Below, one piece after another: positions 59,042-64,000 of a stretch of 64,000 nt of DNA. The stretch comes from Nymphaea colorata (lineage: Eukaryota > Streptophyta > Magnoliopsida > Nymphaeales > Nymphaeaceae). The notes beneath the pieces are model-generated. The model searched no databases, was not told where the DNA came from, and worked only from the letters and a program-made list of their open reading frames with translations. Position numbers and translations under genes: made by a program. The stretch covers positions 42,091,115 to 42,155,114 of the forward strand of contig NC_045138.2 of assembly GCF_008831285.2 (NCBI RefSeq). Direction: 5' to 3'. Position 1 is the stretch's first letter. Each line of letters begins with the position of its first letter.

Positions 59042-62000
59042 CAAGTGATTGACATGTGGATGGAGAAAAAAAATGTACATTATTTGCCTTGGAGTATGCT
59101 CTAAAGGTTAACAAAGGGTTGAGATGTTTATACATAAAATGCAACAACTTCTCGTATCAATCTCTTCAGTCAATCTTCAACCATATAATATGTATAGGAA
59201 TTTGTCCAAGTTATACTAGATGGTATCAACATGGAAAACCTTTCATAACATCGACAGTTAATGTTGATGATGCATCTGGTGAATCAGATAAATATGAGAT
59301 GAATGAATTGTTCCACGATATGTTTTGAGCATCGAGCTTAAGTATTGGGTTATATGAATAAGAACATGATCTTGTGAATAGTGATACTATAAATTTTGGA
59401 TCATTTAATAAATTGTTGGAAGATGCAGAACAAGAACTATACCGAGGTCACACACAGTTCAATAAATTATCTTTCTTGGTTCGACTTTTTCAAATAAAAT
59501 GCTCATATGGATGGAGGGACAAGTAAATCACCATGTTACTTGTACTATTGAAAGAAGCATTTCCTTAATGAGACAAACTACCATAGTGTTATCATAAGAT
59601 GAAAAAGATTATTGAAGATTTGGGCTTTAGTTATATGAATATTGATGCATGCTCAAAACATTGTATGTTGTGTTGGAAGGATCCAAAAACTAAGGGAAAA
59701 TGTGACCTTCATGGGACATCCAAATAGAAAGTAATGGGTGAATCAATTAGTCATACTACAAAGAAACAAAATAAGGTGAACAAGATTTTTGGTAATGTTT
59801 TGTGTCATTTTCCTTTGGTACCAAGAGTTTTAGATGTTTTTTATGTCATCAAAAATAGTACTAGAATTGAGATGGTACGATGAAGGATGCAACAAAGATA
59901 ACATTTTAAGGCATCCAGTAGATTCATTAGCTTAGAAAACTTTTGATGAACATAATGCCTTCTTTACTTACTATCCTCTTAATGTTAAACTTAGTTTAGC
60001 AAGTGACAATTTCAATCTTTTTAGGACGATAAGAACAATTCATTCCACATGTCTAGTTGTGTTGATTTCATATAATTTGCTTTCCTAGATATGCATGAAG
60101 CAACCTTATTCATACTCTCATTGCTCATTTCCAATAATTTAGGAAAAGATATTGATTTGTATCTACAATTACTTATAGAAGAATCAAAATAATTATAGGC
60201 TGTCGGGGTCAAGATTTATAATTTATCAAAACAAGAAACATTTTAACTTTATGGAGCATTATTATGGATAATTAATGATTTTTCTGTATATGCAAATTTG
60301 TCTGGACAGAGTACCAAAGGTCAATGAGTTTGTCCTTATTGCCACAAGATACATGTTTCTATCACTTGCATGGTTCTAATAAATAGTGTTACATGGTACA
60401 TTGTTGGTAGTTGCTAGTGGACCGTAGATATCATCAAGATGCACGTCCTTTTGATGAGATATCAAAGTGAGGTCTGCCCCTATTGTATTTTTTGGATAAG
60501 ACATATTACCTGAAGTTTAAGGTATCAACATTTAGTTTGGGCAAAAAGTTCCTATTCAACATTTGCTATGCAATTGGAGGAAAACAAAGCATATTTTTTC
60601 AGTATCCTTATTGGCAACATAACACACTATTCCACAATTTGGATGTGATTCACATAGAGAAAATTGTATGTAGCAACCTCATTGGAACACTTTTAAATAT
60701 AAAAGGAAAATCAAAAGGTAGTATATGCTTGGATTGATTTAGAAGCTATGCCTATAAGGCACTTGCTTTACCCATTATGACTTGGAACATTCTAATAGAG
60801 TTCATTTGCCTCCAACATGTTTCTCGATGCATAAGAAAGAGAAGAATCCTTTGTAGAGTACTAAAATATATCAAAGTTCTAGATGGTTCTCTATAAACAT
60901 TTCTTGATGTGTGTACATATAAGAACATAAACTTTCAAGGGTTAAAAGTCATTATTGCTATATGTTGATGCACCAATTTCTCCCATTAGCCATGTGAAGA
61001 ACACTACCAAAAACCATGAGCTCTGTGATTATAGAGCTATGTGGTTTCTTCAAGGAGTTGTGTTCAAAAGTTTTGAATGAAAATGAACTAATGCTACTAG
61101 AGGAACAAATCATTATTACATTGTGTCATTTAGAAAGGACATTTCCTCCAGCTTTCTTTGACATTATGGTGCATTTACCTGTTCACTTGGCAAGAGAAAC
61201 ACCATTAGGTGGTCTATTACATTATCAATGGATGCATCCTATTGAAAGATATCTAGAATTTTGTAATATTTATTCTTTCTATATTATTATTACTACTAAT
61301 GTTCTTTTATAGTGGCAATTACTTTTTTAGATTGAAATCTTATATCTAAAGTAAAATTAATCCATAAAGTTCTATTGTTGAGGGTTATTTGGTTGAAGAA
61401 TGGATGATGTTTTCTTCACTGTACCTTGATAACATGGAGTCAAAGTTGAATTGTGCACATGGAAATGATAATTTTATAGTAGAAGTAAATGAAGAGGTAA
61501 TTGTAGAATCGAGAAGAGGTCATGCATTGACATCAATGCATACTACCTTGGGTAAAACTATGTTGCAATAGGCACATCAATGCATACTATTTAATTTTAA
61601 GGCACTTGCTGCTTTTCTCAGGTTCGGAATTACTTTTGATATTATAAATGTTTATAAAATATTATTACTTATATAAAATGATTTTTCATGTAGGCTTCGT
61701 CTTAAGGAATTAAGAGGACAATGTCATAAGACCTCAGTGCATCAAATCGACAACATGCATAAAGTTCACTTTCAAACTTAGCTGAAAAAATATATAAGTG
61801 TAATGGAAACATTACATTGCCATGTGATTTTGTTATATAACTATTTTTTGCTAATATTTGTTCTTACAATAGGTTCAATTAGTATATTAATGTGACAATG
61901 AAGAAAGTGAGGAAGGTAGATGGATCTTTCAAGGTCCTCGGGCATTGGCTAAAAGATCCATGAGGTTTTTCATAAATGGGTTCCTCTTTCATATGAAAGG

Positions 62001-62500
62001 GAGAAAAAAATAGAAAAACTCAAAATAATGGTGTTGTTATAGATGCGATCACATCAAGCTTCACAAGTGCTAGAGATGCTAGGCCCATCAAGAGAAAAGT
62101 CACATATTGTTGCGTAGTTGAAGATATAAATTAGCTGCAACACGATGGATAGTTCAGATATGTATTGTTCAAATGTCACTGGTTCGATGCCCTTGGATCA
62201 CAATGCATTAAAAAAAATGAGCTTGGTTCATTCATGTTAACCAGACTTATCGATGTACGCAAGTTGGACATTTTGTGTTAGCATGTCAAACTCAACAAAG
62301 TTTTTATGTACAAGACCATGCAGACACATTGGCAATTGTCATTAAGACAAGACCCCATGATTTGTTTGACATGCAACAAGATGTGCTTGTAAATAATGAT
62401 GTGATTTCGATGATTTTGAATGGTGTTGGGCTAGTATACCACTTGTTAAAAATGAAGATGATATATTTGTTGATAAGACTGAGTTAAGAGAGACATGGTT
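59042..62500 (+). pseudogene. CACTA-family TNP2 transposase remnant
   Basis: Starts with the transposase-associated domain (59056-59328: CLYIKCNNFSYQS, FNHIICIGICPSYTRWYQHG). Then TNP2: LLEDAEQELYRG and KLSFLVRLFQIKC (about 59415-59505), IEDLGFSYMNIDACSKHCML (about 59610-59670), a PRVLDVFYVIKN word (about 59820), SIFFQYPYW and HNLDVIHIEKIVCSNLIGTLLNI (about 60590-60700), IIELCGFFKELCSKVL (about 61025), FPPAFFDIMVHLPVHLARE (about 61140) and WMHPIERYLE (about 61230). A DUF4216-like end follows at about 62220-62390 (FYVQDHADTLAIVIKTRPHDL). TNP2 is the DDE-type catalytic subunit of CACTA elements. There are many stops and frameshifts, so this is inactive. Confidence 0.85.
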
Positions 62501-62929
62501 GGATTAACAATCGATATGTCTAGACTTTAACATAATAAAGGAAGAAGAAGAATGTATTGACCACGTATCTAGACTTCAATGTAAAAAAGCAAAAGAAGAA
62601 GAATAATTTATTGATGATTGATAGTTTGTGCACTTTTTGTGTTTCTAAATAAGTGTTTTGCATCATTATTGCTCATTCGACGGTGAATATGATCTACTTT
62701 TTATTTTTCTAAGACAATTTTTGTGCATCATTGTTATTCATTCATGGTGAACATGATCTACAATAGGCTGTCAAACTCCTCAAGTACTTGTTCCATTTAA
62801 AAGTTGACTATTGCATAGTGTGATTATTGAAATGTTCTTGCCTTTCATTTTAGTTTTTCATTGTTCACATCTTGAAAAGACAAATTTTTTCTTATTTAAG
62901 TTATGTCATGATTATGATAATTTTGTGAT

Positions 62930-63620
62930 TATAAAGATGCCACCTAAATTAATATTTGGGGAAAAAGTTTGCTTAACAATTGGTGTATGCAACCAACCAC
63001 ATGATAATGTTACAAGTTCTTCTATAGGTAATTTATTGTATCTTTGTTTCTTTTATACCTATCAAGTTGTTCTATAGGCCTTTTGTTATATTCTTTTTTC
63101 TTTCAGCGTCTAAGAAGAAACAAAGCAAATGTAGCCCACGCCAGCTTTCAATGGTTGTAAAGCTACCTCCAGGCCAAAAAATCAATGTGAAAACTAATAA
63201 GTTTGGACAATCAATGGGTGACAAGGCTATCAAAGTTCACATTATATAGGAAGTTTATCATGTGATGGCAACTTGTTACCTATAGACATGAATTGGCAGA
63301 AGATACCCAAGTCATGTAAAGAAAATCTTTGTGCACTTGTCAAGGTATTCAAATTTGTTAAATATTTAGTCTTTTTCATTTATTATGTCTTTAATGATAA
63401 CTTTAATTTATTTATTGCTTCAAGATAAATTTACACTTGAAGTATTTTCAGAGAAGTATATTTTATCATGTATTGTGGTAGTGTGGAGATCATAGAAATG
63501 TAAATTGAAGAGTCTCTACTACTATGGTGACAACTTTTTGGATTACAATTATGAAAAAGGCAAAAGATTCTATTGGGGAGACCATACATGAGTGCCAACA
63601 CCCGTTGCCATTGACAAAAG
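62930..63620 (+). pseudogene. Transposase_24 gene remnant of the same CACTA element, 5' part
   Basis: Exon-like pieces downstream of TNP2 in the usual CACTA order. An N-terminal piece ends NVTSSSIG|GTAATT (about 63027). Exon 63107-63344 opens after TTTCAG with SKKKQSK, then VVKLPPGQKINVKTNKFGQ and, after one frameshift, DGNLLPIDMNWQKIPKSCKENL, closing at a GTATTC donor. The next exon from 63425 starts DKFTLEVFSEKYIL, parallel to the first exon seen at 14103. The rest of the gene is not recognisable before the window ends. Confidence 0.7.
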
Positions 63621-64000
63621 AATAAAGATTTCTTTATGTGCCATCAATTCTGCTCACAATTTCTGCGGACTAGGTGAGTAGTCGATGAAGAAAAGCATGT
63701 GTATCCTTCATCTGTCCATGCCATAGGTAGTTTGGAAGGGTCGATGACATTTGCTCTTCTTCATACTGTCAGCAGAGATCTTCTTTTCGGATATATCAGA
63801 TGTCATCGTTTTCCGCCAAAATTTCCTTCATGCATATGGATTGGTTTCCTTATCCAATGGCCTTCGAATATAAGTGTGTGGAAGCTGAGATCATCTCTTT
63901 GTTCGTTAGGTTTCCAAAACCCCCAAATACCAAATGCTCAAATCAAAGATTGTGGAAGCTGCTAACGATCACGCCCCAATGGCGTCGTAAACCAGATAAA
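63621..64000. other. Unassigned 3' edge of window
   Basis: An 88-codon plus frame (63699-63965) has no recognisable motif. Similarity to Transposase_24 is lost, so a rearrangement breakpoint may lie near 63620-63660. Confidence 0.3.

Noticed and set aside
62150-62200. GGTTCGATGCCC, considered as a tRNA T-arm
   Set aside because: No cloverleaf can be built around it. It lies in the TNP2 C-terminal remnant.

Overview
This window looks like nuclear DNA of a flowering plant. The evidence is plant-specific protein families (a plastid-type mTERF protein, a plant LRR receptor kinase, a conserved plant Cys/His protein with a transit-peptide-like start), plant transposon lineages (chromovirus and Tat-lineage Ty3/gypsy elements, CACTA TNP2 with Transposase_24, FAR1-type MULE, DUF659 hAT), AT-rich intergenic DNA and many microsatellites. 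I cannot name the species. Nearly everything recognisable is transposon-derived. There is one convincing intact host gene.

Layout. 1-11 kb: anonymous AT-rich DNA with local duplications (41 bp, 125 bp and 179 bp tandems) and a MITE present twice inside a duplicated segment (5147-5428 and 6036-6330), its core inverted between copies. 11.1-12.6 kb: a foldback-like inverted repeat whose arms are arrays of a ~110-bp AT-rich unit. 12.63-13.56 kb: a GC-rich element with 33-bp inverted ends starting CATTG/CACTG. 14.1-15.4 kb: a spliced but broken CACTA Transposase_24 gene. 15.92-21.41 kb: a complete, dead chromovirus-type Ty3/gypsy element (TSD, LTR, PBS, gag-pol, PPT, LTR, TSD) with one uninterrupted frame carrying 14 stops. 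22.19-31.57 kb: a much older Tat-lineage gypsy element with a plant-mobile-domain-like region upstream of gag, a dual RNase H, a 3' tandem array and a truncated 3' LTR.

31.6-41.4 kb: mostly anonymous, with an LTR-like promoter at about 36.58 kb and a 53-bp tandem. 41.4-42.97 kb: a Pack-type transposon candidate carrying pieces of two host genes in opposite orientation (LRR receptor kinase on minus, mTERF on plus). 44.98-50.69 kb: the probable intact gene, minus strand, two exons around a 5.3-kb intron, encoding a 140-aa Cys/His protein probably sent to plastids. 52.9-63.6 kb: a graveyard of DNA transposons: FAR1/MULE (+), hAT (-), and CACTA TNP2 plus Transposase_24 (+).

How the parts relate: there is no pathway or operon here. 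The window is nested transposon history around one gene. The gypsy element at 16-21 kb is younger (LTRs about 94% alike by eye) than the Tat element (about 85-87%), and the DNA transposon genes are older still. I saw no bacterial-type system, CRISPR array, rRNA or tRNA gene. The strongest leads are the two-gene Pack-type element with its palindromes and 15-bp direct repeat, the stop-only decay of the gypsy frame, the PMD-like region in the Tat element, and the inverted MITE pair.
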